DNA of 64,000 nucleotides from an uncultured candidate division WPS-2 bacterium (lineage in GTDB: Bacteria > Vulcanimicrobiota > Vulcanimicrobiia > Vulcanimicrobiales > Vulcanimicrobiaceae), in contig CALEYW010000099.1 of assembly GCA_937927945.1 (NCBI GenBank), forward strand, positions 1 to 64,000, written 5' to 3'. The position numbers and the translations under genes were made by a program. How positions within the stretch are numbered: position 1 is the first letter of the stretch; every line of letters begins with the position of its first letter. This document shows positions 33,080 to 41,993 of the stretch, one piece after another. The notes below the pieces were generated by a model. The model saw nothing but the letters and a program-made list of their open reading frames with translations, was not told where the DNA came from and ran no database searches.

Positions 33080-34473
33080 CGCGCCGTTCCACCGACGGTG
33101 CACGACGCAAGTTTGACGGTCGGAATCCCGACCCCGACCGGCACGCGCTGTCCGCCCTTCCCGCAGGTGTAGGACCGATTCGCAAGCCGCGCGTCGTTGC
33201 CGACCATGGTGACCTTCTCCATCGCGCGCGGTCCGTTGCCGACCAGCGTCGCACCGCGCACCGGCGCCGTGATCCGGCCGTTCTCGATCAAATAACCCTC
33301 AGCGATCATGAAGACGAAGTCGCCTTTGCTGATCTCGACCTGACCGCCGCTGAACGAGGTCGCGTACAGTCCGCGCTCGATCGAGCCCACGATCTCCTGG
33401 GGCGTCGACGTTCCGCTCGGCATGTACGTGTTGCACATGCGGGGCTGCGGCAGGACGCGGAACGATTCGCGCCGTCCGCTGCCGGTCGACGCGACGCCCA
33501 TCAAGCGCGCGTTGAGCCGGTCCTGCATGTAGCCTTGCAGGATCCCGGCCTCGACCAGCACCTTGTGACTGCCGGGCGTTCCCTCGTCGTCGACCGCGAC
33601 CGTGCCGCGTTCGCCCAGCAAGTCGCCGTCGTCGTAGATCGTCACCAGTTCGCTCGCCACGCGCTCGCCGACGCGCCCGCTGTAGAGCGACGTCCCGGTG
33701 CGGTTGAAGTCCGCTTCGAGACCGTGTCCGACGGCCTCGTGCAGCAGGACGCCGCCGCCGCCCGGACCGATGACGACCGGCATCTCGCCGGCCGGCGCGT
33801 CGCGCGCGTCCAGCTTGACGGTGGCGATGCGCGCCGACTCGCGCGCGATCGATTCCGGCGTGCGCCCTTCGTACACGTCGATCGCGGTCCGTCCGCCGTC
33901 GCCGACGTAACCGTTTTCACGCCGGCCGCCGTCCTTCGCGACGACTTGCACGCCGAGCGTGACGAGCGGCCGGCGATCGGTCACGATGCGCCCGTCGCTC
34001 GTCGCGATCTGCACGTGCTGCAGTTCGTCGGTGATGAAGGCGTTGACCGACGCGACGTGCGGATCGAACCCGCGCGCCGCGACGTCCGCGCGCGCCAAGA
34101 GTTCGACGTAGCGCGCGGAATCGGCCGGTTCGTCGGGGTGCGGCTCGTAGAGCGCGGGCGCGGGCTGCGCGCCGAGATCGGCAACGGAGCCTGCGGCGCG
34201 GCCGTCGCGCGCGATCAAGCTGGCAGCCTCGGCGGCGCGCAGCAGTGAATTCTCGTCGAGATTGTCGGAATAGGCGAAACCCGCCCGCTCCCCGACGACC
34301 AGCCGGACGCCCACCCCGCGCACGACGCTCGACGAGGCTTCGCGAATGCGGCCTTCCTCGAGCCGGAACGTCTGCACGAGCCGGTGCTCGAAGAACACGT
34401 CGGCGAAGTCGCCGCCCCGCCGCAGCGCGCGGGTCAGAATTCGCGCCAGCAGGGCGGCGTCGAGACCTTGCAT
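33076..34473 (-). CDS. tldD: TldD-type zinc metalloprotease subunit
   Basis: A 465-residue protein with the zinc motif HEAVGHGLEAD (GGGGVLLHEAVGHGLEADFN, near residue 240), VDDEGTPGSHKVLVEAGILQ, a downstream Cys zinc ligand candidate in PRMCNTYMPSG, and GDFVFMIAEGYLIENGRI. The N-terminal region (HRLVQTFRLEEGRIREASSS) matches the family. Together with the coupled PmbA subunit it should form the TldD/E protease. ATG 34473 lies 24 bases after the PBP4 gene within the same run. Confidence 0.93.
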   Translation of the reverse strand: MQGLDAALLARILTRALRRGGDFADVFFEHRLVQTFRLEEGRIREASSSVVRGVGVRLVVGERAGFAYSDNLDENSLLRAAEAASLIARDGRAAGSVADLGAQPAPALYEPHPDEPADSARYVELLARADVAARGFDPHVASVNAFITDELQHVQIATSDGRIVTDRRPLVTLGVQVVAKDGGRRENGYVGDGGRTAIDVYEGRTPESIARESARIATVKLDARDAPAGEMPVVIGPGGGGVLLHEAVGHGLEADFNRTGTSLYSGRVGERVASELVTIYDDGDLLGERGTVAVDDEGTPGSHKVLVEAGILQGYMQDRLNARLMGVASTGSGRRESFRVLPQPRMCNTYMPSGTSTPQEIVGSIERGLYATSFSGGQVEISKGDFVFMIAEGYLIENGRITAPVRGATLVGNGPRAMEKVTMVGNDARLANRSYTCGKGGQRVPVGVGIPTVKLASCTVGGTAR

Positions 34474-34497
34474 CGTCGTCTCTTTTCTCTCTTGGAA

Positions 34498-35958
34498 TCA
34501 GCTGCGCGCGAGGATGTCGAGCGCGCGGTCGATTCCGGTGTACACGGGTCCGTCGTCGGCGCGACGGTCGTTGAGGATGAAGGCAAAAGCGACGCGCCCG
34601 TGGCGCCGCGTCTCGACATAGCCGGCCAGCGCGTTGACGTTTTCGATATGCCCACTCTTGGCACGGGCCCGGCCGAGCGCATCGGTGAGGTGGTGCCAGC
34701 GCACGGTTCCTTCGATCCCGACCCGCGGCAGCGAGGCGATGAAGACCGGCCCGACCGGCTCGACCGCCGTCCGGGCCAAAAGCATCGCCAGCGTGAGCGG
34801 CGCGATCCGGTCGGTCGGCGCCAGCCCGCTGGCGTCGATGATGCGCAGACCTCCCTGCGGTACGCCGTCGCGCGTCATCACCGCGCGCTCGACCGCAGCG
34901 CCGTTCGATACGGTGCCTACTCCGCGCGTCTCGCCGACGGCACGCAGCAGCTGCTCCGCGTAATGGTTGTTCGACGTCAGCATCATCTCCGGGACGATCG
35001 CGCGCAGCGGCGCGGAGCGATGGCGCCACAGAACGAACGGCGCGACCGGCGCGATCCCGGTCTGCACCCCGCCGCGAACGTTGACTCCCCGTTGGCGCAG
35101 CATCACGCGCGCGACGTCGGCGGCGTACTGCGGCAGACCGGTCACCGGACGCCAGAACGATTGCTCGGCGCCGGCGGCGACGTGGCCTTCGAAGGTGAAG
35201 TCGTTGCGCAGCGGATCGCGCTGGATCTGCAGCAGCGTGGCATACGATGTGACGATTCCGCCCACCACCCGCACCGTCGTCGACGCCGGCAGCGCGAGGA
35301 TGCGCGCCGGCCCGCCGACGACCGTCGGAACGATGTGGAATTCCACCGTTCCCTGATCGAGCGCCAGCGCGCTCGTCCCCGCGGCGTACCCGTACTGCAG
35401 ATCGTCCGGTTCCCATGCCGGGTTCACCTCGCGCCCGGCGAACGCCGAGGCGTCCGCGACGACGTCGCCGTCGATTGCGCGCACGCCCGCTTGCGCGAGC
35501 GCTCCGGCACCGGCGCGCAGATCGTCGCGGGTCAGCGTGGGATCGCCGTTCCCGACGAGGTAGAGATCGCCGCCGAGCGTGCCGCTCGCGGGCTCGGCGA
35601 GCGCTTCGAACGTCGTGGCGAAGCGATATTGGGGTCCGAGCGTTTCGAGCGCCGTCGCACCGACGACGAGCTTGAAGGTGGAGGCCGGCGCCAGCGGCGT
35701 CCGCTCGCGACGGACGAAGAGCGCACGACCTTGCGCGTCGAGCACGGCGAGCCCGCCGGTTGCCAAAGCGGACGCGCCGAGCACACCGCGCAGTTGCGCC
35801 TGCAAGGCGCCGACGTCGCGCGCGCTCCATCCCGGCGCATGCGGTGCCGCCGCGATCGGCGTCGGACGGGTCGGGGTGTGCGAGACGGTAGCGCGCGGTC
35901 CGCACGATGACAGCAGTACTGCGGCGACGATCGCCGCAGCAGCCCTACGCACCAACAT
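34498..35958 (-). CDS. dacB: PBP4-type D-alanyl-D-alanine carboxypeptidase lipoprotein
   Basis: A 486-residue exported peptidoglycan hydrolase of the class C low-molecular-weight PBPs. The N-terminus has a lipobox (IVAAVLLSSCG), so it is probably anchored to a membrane. Active-site motifs are SxxK (APASTFKLVVG), SxN (MMLTSNNHYAEQLL) and KTG-like KSG (RAKSGHIENVNALAGY). It removes terminal D-Ala and may cut peptide cross-links. ATG 35958 overlaps the end of the M1 peptidase gene by 14 bases. Confidence 0.9.
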   Translation of the reverse strand: MLVRRAAAAIVAAVLLSSCGPRATVSHTPTRPTPIAAAPHAPGWSARDVGALQAQLRGVLGASALATGGLAVLDAQGRALFVRRERTPLAPASTFKLVVGATALETLGPQYRFATTFEALAEPASGTLGGDLYLVGNGDPTLTRDDLRAGAGALAQAGVRAIDGDVVADASAFAGREVNPAWEPDDLQYGYAAGTSALALDQGTVEFHIVPTVVGGPARILALPASTTVRVVGGIVTSYATLLQIQRDPLRNDFTFEGHVAAGAEQSFWRPVTGLPQYAADVARVMLRQRGVNVRGGVQTGIAPVAPFVLWRHRSAPLRAIVPEMMLTSNNHYAEQLLRAVGETRGVGTVSNGAAVERAVMTRDGVPQGGLRIIDASGLAPTDRIAPLTLAMLLARTAVEPVGPVFIASLPRVGIEGTVRWHHLTDALGRARAKSGHIENVNALAGYVETRRHGRVAFAFILNDRRADDGPVYTGIDRALDILARS

Positions 35959-38461
35959 TCGATGCGTCGAAGCGCTCGCGCAGCGCCGCCGCTTCCGCGC
36001 GCAGTCGATCCAGCTCTTCGCGCAAGCGCACGACTTCGGCGGGTTTCGACTGCTCTTCGCGCACGCGCAGCGCCGCCTCAGCGGCATCGCGGCGCAGCCG
36101 TCCGTCGTCCTCGCTCGCCGCGAGCGCATCGAGCGACGTCAGCAGCCGCGCATCGCCGAGTTTCTCCGCAGCCGCGAAGGCCGAGCTCCGCACCAAGTAG
36201 GCGGGATCGCGCAGCGCCTGATCGATCGCCTCGACCGCTGGGGCACGCGCCGCTTCCACCAGCGTCCCCAATTCCGCGATCGCGCCGACGGCGGCCCGGC
36301 GCAGCGCCTCCGGCCGTTGCGGGCGCAGCGCATCGAGCAGCACCGGCAGTGCGCGCTCGTCAGCCAGCGCTCCCAGACCGCGCACCGCGCCCGCGCCGAT
36401 CACCTCGTTCCAGGACGGCGTCGCGACGCCCGCGACGAGCGCGTCGAACGCACGCGGGTCGCGCGTCTTGCCGAGGGCCTGGAGCGCTGCGGCAACCACG
36501 AAGTACGACGGGTCATCGCGCAGCTCGAGCAGCGCTCCGGCAACTTCCGCATCGCGGAAAGCGCCTAGCGCGTCGGCGACCGCGCGGCGCACCTTCGGGT
36601 GCGCGTGCTGCGCGTTCGCCAAGAGCATCGCGCGCGCCGACGGAGCGCGGGATGCTCCCAGCGCCGCGGCGACCTCGGCGGCGACCCCCCAGAACGGATC
36701 GTGCGCGAGCGCCGCGGCCAGCGCCTCGCGCGCGAGGCGGCCGCCGTCTTTGGCGAGCGCCTTGGCGGCGCGGATGCGGGCGATCGGCGACGGATCGCCG
36801 CGCAGAATCGCGGCGTGCGCGTCGGTTCCCAGCGCCGACGTCCAATCTGCGAGAATCCAGGCCGCGGGATCGATGCGCACCAGCGCCGGCTCGCGCTCGA
36901 GCGCGATCGCGAACGTCTGCGGCGCGCGTTCCACGCGTAGCCGCACGCGCGTCTCGCCCGGCATCGGCTGCTCGCCCGCATCGCTCGCGATCGCGGCCGG
37001 AGCGTCGAGGACGAAACCGATTTCGATGTCGAACGCGTACGCCGCCGCCGCGTCGTCGATCTTCTGCTTCTGCGCGATCGTCACGAGCGCCGTCTTGCGC
37101 TCGCCGTCCCAGCGATACGAGGCTTCGATCTCGGGATGTCCGCCGCGCTCGACCCATTGGGCGAAGAAGCGCCGCGTGTTGCGGCCCGTCTCTCGTTCGA
37201 TCGCGCGGATCAGGTCGATCGTCTCGACGTTGCGGCCGGCGTTGTCGTCGACGTACCGCTTCAGCGACCGCTGCATCCGCCCCCAGCCGAGCTCGCCGCG
37301 CAGCATGTGCAGCACGGCGCCGCCCTTTTCGTACAGATGCCGGTCGAACAGCTCGATCGGATCGCGGAACATGTTGCAGACGATCGGGCGCCGGTAGCGC
37401 TCACCGTCCTCCTCGAGATAGCGCTTCACGGTCCCGTAGACGTCGTAGAGATATTCGTCCCAGCCGCGATGCGCCTCGAGCCAGACGGCCTCGAAGTACG
37501 TCGCGAAGCCCTCGTTGAGCCACGCTTGCGCCCAATCGCGACAGGTGACGAGGTCGCCGAACCATTGGTGCGCCAGCTCGTGCGCGGCCAGATACTCGGC
37601 CGAGTAGTCCAGGTGCGCGCGCTCGTCGTGCAGCACGCGGTCGGTCTGCGTCGTCGCGGCGGTGTTTTCCATCCCGCCGAAGATGAAGTCGGCTACCGCG
37701 ATCTGCGAATACCGCTCGTACGGATACGGCACGCCGATGACGCGCTCGAAGAGGTCGAGCATAGCCGGCGTCTTGCCGAAGGCCCGCTCGCCGTCGGCCT
37801 CGCGGCCGGGGAGCGTGTAGTAGTACATCGGCACGCCGGCGTGCGGCTGCACGATCTCGCTGAACGGTCCCGCCACCATCGTGACCAGGTACGTCGCGTG
37901 CGGGATGCGCTGCTCGTAGCGGAACGTGGTTTCGTCGCCGGCATCGGTGCGTTCGACGAGGGCGCCGTTGCCGAGCGCGAAGTGCCCGCGCGGGACCGTG
38001 ATCGCGGCGGACGTCGTCTGCTTCTCGGCCGGATAGTCGAAGCACGGAAACCACGAGCGCGCGTCGGAGTCCTGGCTCTGCGTCCAGACGTGCTTGGGCT
38101 CGTGCTCGATGAAATAGAGCCCGCGGCGCGGGCGCTCCACCGCGTAGTCGACCCGGAACTGCACCTCTTCACCGGCGGCCAACGGCGGATCCAGCGTGAT
38201 CTCCAGCGTCTGGCTGGCCGAGCGGAACGGCAGCGCCGCGTCGCCGCGGAAGACGCCCGTCACGTTCAGATCGACCGCGTCGAGCACCAGCCGCGAGACG
38301 CCATCCTCGATCGCGCGCACCGTCGTCGTGCAGCGGGCCTCGAGCCGCGCGGCCGCGATGTCCGGCCGGAGAGCGAGGTGGATGTGCAGCACGTCGACGG
38401 TCTTGTCGGGGCCGTACTGCGGCCGCGCGTCGGGGAGTGCGAAAGGGCGATGATCGCTCAA
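35945..38461 (-). CDS. M1-family zinc aminopeptidase with C-terminal HEAT repeats
   Basis: An 838-residue enzyme. The start is TTG 38461, overlapping the nuclease stop (TTGA), with GGAG seven bases upstream; the longer frame is not used. It has the substrate motif GGMENTAATTQTD, the zinc motif HELAHQWFGD and NEGFATYFEAVW (about residues 285-325), and a Tyr in the LDYSAEYLAA region. C-terminal residues about 560-790 are HEAT-like repeats (DPSYFVVAAALQALGKTRDP), ending in a coiled coil. It cleaves N-terminal residues from peptides. No signal peptide is seen. Confidence 0.92.
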   Translation of the reverse strand: MSDHRPFALPDARPQYGPDKTVDVLHIHLALRPDIAAARLEARCTTTVRAIEDGVSRLVLDAVDLNVTGVFRGDAALPFRSASQTLEITLDPPLAAGEEVQFRVDYAVERPRRGLYFIEHEPKHVWTQSQDSDARSWFPCFDYPAEKQTTSAAITVPRGHFALGNGALVERTDAGDETTFRYEQRIPHATYLVTMVAGPFSEIVQPHAGVPMYYYTLPGREADGERAFGKTPAMLDLFERVIGVPYPYERYSQIAVADFIFGGMENTAATTQTDRVLHDERAHLDYSAEYLAAHELAHQWFGDLVTCRDWAQAWLNEGFATYFEAVWLEAHRGWDEYLYDVYGTVKRYLEEDGERYRRPIVCNMFRDPIELFDRHLYEKGGAVLHMLRGELGWGRMQRSLKRYVDDNAGRNVETIDLIRAIERETGRNTRRFFAQWVERGGHPEIEASYRWDGERKTALVTIAQKQKIDDAAAAYAFDIEIGFVLDAPAAIASDAGEQPMPGETRVRLRVERAPQTFAIALEREPALVRIDPAAWILADWTSALGTDAHAAILRGDPSPIARIRAAKALAKDGGRLAREALAAALAHDPFWGVAAEVAAALGASRAPSARAMLLANAQHAHPKVRRAVADALGAFRDAEVAGALLELRDDPSYFVVAAALQALGKTRDPRAFDALVAGVATPSWNEVIGAGAVRGLGALADERALPVLLDALRPQRPEALRRAAVGAIAELGTLVEAARAPAVEAIDQALRDPAYLVRSSAFAAAEKLGDARLLTSLDALAASEDDGRLRRDAAEAALRVREEQSKPAEVVRLREELDRLRAEAAALRERFDASNVGA

Positions 38462-39012
38462 ATACCGGCTCCGTCGGTGAAGGTGGGTTCGTCGTCCGGC
38501 AACGGCCGGCCGAAAGCGATGGTCTCGAGCAGCGCCGTCCACTCGTCGCCGGCGACCGCGTCGCGCAGGCGCCGCGCCGGGCGCGACGCGCGCAGCGCGT
38601 CTTCCGGGCGGATGCGGAAACCGAAGCGGCGATTGGCAATCATCCGCTCGAACGACGGGTGACCGTACTCGATCAGGCCGACCGCGCCGTCGAGTTCCCA
38701 GCGATGGATCGCCCCGGCCGGCGCGACGAATGCGAAGTGCGTCGCAAACGGCAGGTACGACTGCCACTTCTTGTCGGCCAGGAAATCCGCCCGCGACGAT
38801 TTCACTTCGTAGATGCGGACTTGGCGCGTGTAGCGGCCCAGGCCGATCACGTCGAAGCGGCAAGCGCCCCCGGCCGGCGTGAACTCCGTCGCGACGAACG
38901 GATAGCCGAGCCGCCGCATCCGCTCGCACGCCAGCGCGCGCAGCTCCGCCGTCGTCGTCTTCTTCGCCGCCAGCGCCGTGAGCGGAATGTAGTCGATCCC
39001 CGGCCCGTTCAC
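38458..39012 (-). CDS. MmcB-like PD-(D/E)XK nuclease-fold protein
   Basis: A 184-residue protein with a restriction-endonuclease-like core: FDVIGLGRYTRQVRIYEVKS (Asp and E-x-K) and SRADFLADKKWQSYLPFATH, then FAFVAPAGA. This pattern matches MmcB-family proteins, which are linked to DNA repair and mutagenesis in Alphaproteobacteria. The start is GTG 39012, overlapping the glycosyltransferase stop (GTGA). Its place in a cell-envelope operon is unexpected. The annotation comes from motif similarity only. Confidence 0.75.
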   Translation of the reverse strand: MNGPGIDYIPLTALAAKKTTTAELRALACERMRRLGYPFVATEFTPAGGACRFDVIGLGRYTRQVRIYEVKSSRADFLADKKWQSYLPFATHFAFVAPAGAIHRWELDGAVGLIEYGHPSFERMIANRRFGFRIRPEDALRASRPARRLRDAVAGDEWTALLETIAFGRPLPDDEPTFTDGAGI

Positions 39013-40511
39013 ACTCGGTCGTCCCAGCGCAGGATGCGCAGCGCGTTCGGCCGCGGATCGATGCACCACGTCAAGTAGTAGCGGCGCGCCGGAACCGTGT
39101 GACCGGTCGGATCCGTGTAGGAGTATTCGAGTCCCGGACCCGGCTCGACGCGCCGGCACGCCAGATGGAAGCGCCGGTTGAAATCGTCGCGGCCGGGATA
39201 CGTCTCGGGACGGCCCTTGACCGGCACGAGCGCTTCCTTGTCGACGAACAAGATGCGCTTGGGGTGCATGTCCGGGTTGTACCAGTGCTTCGCTTCCTGG
39301 CCTTGCGCGTTGTAGCCGACGAACACCGGCGGGATCCCCGCTTCGTAGTCGAGCGACGACGAGAAGCCGTAGCCGTCCGTGACGACCACCGCGTCGTTCG
39401 CGTCGGCCATGCGGCGCACGTCCTGCGCAAGCGGCCAGTAGGTGAAGATCTCGAACGGTCCCGTGTTGCGCAGCGTCGAACCGGTCGCCCGGAATTGCGT
39501 GTACAGCGGCCCCGGAAAGGCGGCCGCGGCGAACAGGAACGGGATGAGCACGGCCGCCGGAACGGCGGCCGCCGTGGCCCACAGCACGCGCGCGCGGTGC
39601 GAGAGCGATTCGAACGCCACGCCCATGCCGACGCACAGCGAGATGTACGGCCCGAAGATCCAGTGGAACTCGATCCGCTCGTGAAAGTTCAGCAGGATCA
39701 GCAGCGCCATCAGCGGCCCCGCGGTCCACGCGACGAGCGCGTTACGCGGCCGCACGAACACGAGCAGCGCCGCGAACCACAGCCCGGGCGAGTACGCGCC
39801 CGCGCACGCCAGCACGTAGTTCAGCGGGCGCAGGAGCGAGGGTTCGGAGACGTGCCGCTGTTGGAACGCGAACGAGAACGTCACCCAATGATGGGTCGCG
39901 TTCCACGCGACGAACGGCGCGTAGAGCACCGCCGCGACGGCGAACGAGAGACCCAGGCCGCGGCGCCAGAGCTCGCGCCGCGACGGCGCGAGCGACCAGG
40001 CGACGATCCCGGCCACCAGCGCGAAGGCGAACATCTTCGAGAGCAGCGCCGCGGCGATCGCGACGCCGAGCAGAACGAAATCACGCTTGGCGTCCGTTTG
40101 CGACGCGCGCACCGCGAAGTAGAGGCAGCAGGCCCACGCGGCCATCAGCGGACCGTCCGGGGTCGCGATGACGAAGCCGACCGAAAGCATCGGCGTGAGC
40201 ATCATCGCGATCGCCGTGACCATCCCAGCCCGCTCGTCGCCGGTGATCCGTTTCGCCGTCGCCGCCGCCGCTAGCGTCGCGATCACGCCGCAGGCGAGAA
40301 AGCCCAGCCGAATCCAAATCGGGTTGGCCGTGGCCCACGCGAACGGCATGATGAGGTAGGCGACCATCGGCGGATGATCGGCGTAGCCGAGCGAGAGGTG
40401 CTTGGCCCACTCCCAATAGTACGCTTCGTCGCCGGTGAGCGGAACTTTCGCCGCGGCAACCGCGCGCAGCAGCGTCACCAGAGCGACGATCGCCCACGTC
40501 GCGTACTTCAC
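39009..40511 (-). CDS. integral-membrane glycosyltransferase (GT39/GT83, ArnT-like)
   Basis: A 500-residue protein with an acidic motif after the first helix (LTGDEAYYWEWAKHLSLGYA, then DHPPMVAYLI), typical of polyprenyl-phosphate-sugar-dependent transferases, and about eleven membrane helices. The C-terminal 170 residues (FEIFTYWPLAQDVRRMADAN onward) form a soluble, probably periplasmic domain. It transfers a sugar from a lipid carrier to an envelope acceptor. ATG 40511 overlaps the SDR stop (ATGA). Confidence 0.88.
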   Translation of the reverse strand: MKYATWAIVALVTLLRAVAAAKVPLTGDEAYYWEWAKHLSLGYADHPPMVAYLIMPFAWATANPIWIRLGFLACGVIATLAAAATAKRITGDERAGMVTAIAMMLTPMLSVGFVIATPDGPLMAAWACCLYFAVRASQTDAKRDFVLLGVAIAAALLSKMFAFALVAGIVAWSLAPSRRELWRRGLGLSFAVAAVLYAPFVAWNATHHWVTFSFAFQQRHVSEPSLLRPLNYVLACAGAYSPGLWFAALLVFVRPRNALVAWTAGPLMALLILLNFHERIEFHWIFGPYISLCVGMGVAFESLSHRARVLWATAAAVPAAVLIPFLFAAAAFPGPLYTQFRATGSTLRNTGPFEIFTYWPLAQDVRRMADANDAVVVTDGYGFSSSLDYEAGIPPVFVGYNAQGQEAKHWYNPDMHPKRILFVDKEALVPVKGRPETYPGRDDFNRRFHLACRRVEPGPGLEYSYTDPTGHTVPARRYYLTWCIDPRPNALRILRWDDRV

Positions 40512-41287
40512 TCGTGCGGTCCCGTCAATCCGCCGTTTACGCCGATCACCATCCCGTTGAGAAACGCGTTGTCGTCAGCCGCGGCGAAGAGCACTGCCGC
40601 GGCAACGTCTTCCCACGAACCGGCCGAGCCGGTCGGATTGTTTGCCGGCAGCGCGCGCGCGCTACGCCGGTCGGCGTCCTTGTCACGAATGTCACCTGGT
40701 TCGATCACGTTGACGGTAATGCCGTTCGCTGCCTCTTCGAGCGCGAGCGCTCGAGCGAACGTCACGACCGCGGCTTTCGCCGCACCGTACAGCGCCATCC
40801 CGCGCGCCGGCTGCGTCACCATCGAACCGTTCATCCCGAACAGCACGATCCGGCCGAAGTGCCGTTCGCGCATCCCCGGCAGCACGGCGAACGCGAGCGC
40901 CACCGCCGATCCGAAATTCGCCTCCGTCATCAACCGGTAATCGTCCGGCGTCGAGCGGGCGAAGCGTTTGACGACGATGGGACCAACGGCATGAACGAGC
41001 AGGTCGATCGGCCCGCGCGCGGCTTCGGCTTCACGCACGACTGCCGCGGCGGCGGCGGGGTCGGAGAAATCGGCGGCGATCGCCACGGCGTCGGGATCGT
41101 GCGCGCGCACGAGCGCCAGCGTCGCATCCGGCGGCGTGCCGCCCGGGCGAAAGGTGAAGGCGATGCGATAGCCCGCTGTAGCGAGCGCGCGCGCGATGCC
41201 GCGGCCGAGGCCCGCTGCCGCCCCGGTCACCAAGGCGAAGCGAGAGGACCCTCGGCCGGGCTGAAGGGAACTCACCGGCGATGACAT
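40508..41287 (-). CDS. short-chain dehydrogenase/reductase (FabG-like)
   Basis: A 259-residue classical SDR with cofactor motif ALVTGAAAGLGRGIARALA, structural VHAVGP in the NAG position, catalytic Ser in FGMNGSM and YxxxK in ALYGAAKAAVVTFARAL, and a C-terminal GMVIGVNGGLTG. GAGGAGG lies nine bases upstream of ATG 41287, so this start is well supported even though it sits inside the divergent hydrolase gene. It heads a run of nine minus-strand genes. Confidence 0.9.
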   Translation of the reverse strand: MSSPVSSLQPGRGSSRFALVTGAAAGLGRGIARALATAGYRIAFTFRPGGTPPDATLALVRAHDPDAVAIAADFSDPAAAAAVVREAEAARGPIDLLVHAVGPIVVKRFARSTPDDYRLMTEANFGSAVALAFAVLPGMRERHFGRIVLFGMNGSMVTQPARGMALYGAAKAAVVTFARALALEEAANGITVNVIEPGDIRDKDADRRSARALPANNPTGSAGSWEDVAAAVLFAAADDNAFLNGMVIGVNGGLTGPHE

Positions 41288-41976
41288 TCGCGACGGCCTC
41301 CTCGGAATGGCGGTCCGTCACGTTTCTCAGCGAGGACAGCGTTCATCTGCGCGGTTCGTACGCCTCGGGAAGCGGCGACCGAACGCTGACGCTGATCCTC
41401 GTGCACGACGCCGGCGCGGACCGGTCGTGCTGGGAGCCGTACGTGCCGCTGTTCCGCACTCGAGGTTGGAACGTCCTGACTTTCGATTTGCGCGGCCACG
41501 GCGAATCCGTGAGACAAGATATGCGCCACGCCCTGCTCGAGGCGGACGAGGCCGACCTTTCCTCCCCGCACGTCTACCCGGCCGACGTTCGAGCTGCGGT
41601 GGCGTTCGCTGCCCGGCAGCCCAACCACGACCCCGGCCGGATCGCGCTGCTCGGCGCCGGTTTCGGAGCCGATCTCGCGTATGCGGGGAGCGCGCGCGGC
41701 TGGGGCGGCGTCAGCACCGTCTGCGTCTCGCTCGACGACGATCGCGCGAGGATGTTGGCCGGCGCCGGCGCGTTCGCGCCGCGCTCGGTCTACCTCATGT
41801 ACGGCGCGGACGACCCGGTCTCGATTTGCTCGGGCGAGAGTTTCGCGGTGACCGCCGCCGTGCCGTCCGAGCGCTATCCCTACGGCGGCAGCGCAAAAAC
41901 AGGGCTGGCGCTCTGGGAAGAGCGCCAGCCCGAGATCCTCGCCCGTTCGATCGCGTGGATCGAAAAGACGACCTGA
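41281..41976 (+). CDS. alpha/beta-hydrolase-fold protein without serine nucleophile
   Basis: A 231-residue dienelactone-hydrolase-like protein: LILVHDAGADRSCWEPYVPL, GWNVLTFDLRGHGESVR, then the nucleophile elbow reads RIALLGAGFGADLAY, where relatives have GASxG. The nucleophile position is therefore Gly. YLMYGADDPV retains the acidic loop. No His in a usual C-terminal place is evident. It is probably a non-catalytic relative. ATG 41281 is the only usable start and lies seven bases into the divergent SDR gene. The 3' end contains the terminator of the opposite gene. Confidence 0.75.
   Translation: MTFATASSEWRSVTFLSEDSVHLRGSYASGSGDRTLTLILVHDAGADRSCWEPYVPLFRTRGWNVLTFDLRGHGESVRQDMRHALLEADEADLSSPHVYPADVRAAVAFAARQPNHDPGRIALLGAGFGADLAYAGSARGWGGVSTVCVSLDDDRARMLAGAGAFAPRSVYLMYGADDPVSICSGESFAVTAAVPSERYPYGGSAKTGLALWEERQPEILARSIAWIEKTT
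41895..41931 (-). terminator. intrinsic terminator inside the convergent hydrolase gene
   Basis: GGGCTGGCGCTC (41902-41913) and GAGCGCCAGCCC (41920-41931) form a perfect 12-bp stem with a 6-base loop. Read on the minus strand it is followed by TGTTTTTGC, a T-tract (41899-41895). It lies 63 bases past the stop of the stalk-domain gene but within the coding end of the plus-strand hydrolase. Confidence 0.8.
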
Positions 41977-41993
41977 CTTCCTTGAGTTGCGGA

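Noticed and set aside
31008..34473. TldD/PmbA operon considered as a microcin or RiPP biosynthesis cluster
   Set aside because: No short precursor ORF with a leader-like sequence and no modification enzymes are visible in the run. TldD/PmbA are also common housekeeping proteases.
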